From positions 1 through 36,139 of the IMG/VR virus record IMGVR_UViG_3300027580_000010: DNA of 36,139 nt; one strand, 5' to 3'. Shown piece after piece: positions 36,134 through 36,139 of this stretch. Below the pieces are notes generated by a model that saw nothing but the letters and a program-made list of their open reading frames with translations, did not search any database and was not told where the DNA came from. Origin of the DNA: a virus. How positions within the stretch are numbered: position 1 is the stretch's first letter; each line of letters starts with the position of its first letter. The position numbers and the translations under genes are program-made.

Positions 36134-36139
36134 AAGAAT

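Overview
The window is a 36.1 kb, high-GC piece of a tailed double-stranded DNA phage or prophage. No host chromosome genes, tRNA, rRNA, insertion sequence or CRISPR array were seen. Many predicted proteins are rich in Asp and Glu, especially the tail proteins. Together with the GC content this would fit a halophilic or alkaliphilic proteobacterial host, but the host assignment is an inference of low confidence.

Layout. From position 1 to about 30,880 almost everything is read from the minus strand. In transcription order, from right to left, the genes are: a Cro/YdaS-like regulator; an O-like replication initiator with internal DNA repeats; a possible helicase loader; a run of small genes including a zinc-ribbon/winged-helix protein and a Ref/HNH-like nuclease; a lysis cassette (LLH-type holin, spanin-like lipoprotein, T7-type amidase) with a RusA resolvase inside it; two ParB/DNA-methyltransferase-type proteins; small and large terminase; a DUF935 (Mu gp29-like) portal; an F-like head protein; a prohead protease with an in-frame scaffold; a decoration protein; a lambda-E-like capsid protein; Mu gp36-, gpG- and gp37-like connector genes; tail tube; tape measure; and several large tail proteins. 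The last one is a beta-propeller protein cut by the window edge. There is no tail sheath and the tape measure is long, so the virion is probably a siphovirus with a Mu-type head module.

From 31,054 to the right end the genes run on the plus strand: a YqaJ/lambda-Exo-type nuclease, a Bet/RecT annealing protein, a small HTH protein, then short unknown genes with a dUTPase. Three near-identical promoters (33,469; 35,172; 36,105) divide this arm. Each has a TTGCA(C/A) -35, a 17-bp spacer and a TACAGT -10, with a GTACC-N7-GGTAC dyad between them. A degenerate fourth copy sits in the divergent control region. One isolated plus-strand gene (16,194) with its own promoter lies among the minus-strand head genes, as a moron would.

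The most unusual genes are two multidomain fusions. The protein at 23,690-25,852 carries a ParB-like domain and a DNA methyltransferase whose motif I and SCPPY motif are separated by an inserted PLP-dependent enzyme domain; a shorter paralogue that has lost the methyltransferase motifs lies next to it. The F-like head protein at 16,445-18,838 carries a kinase-like domain and a C-terminal ADP-ribosyltransferase-like domain, which would suit a capsid protein delivered into the host. A third point of interest is an iteron-like array inside the replication initiator gene whose DNA pattern is kept although the reading frame through it changes.
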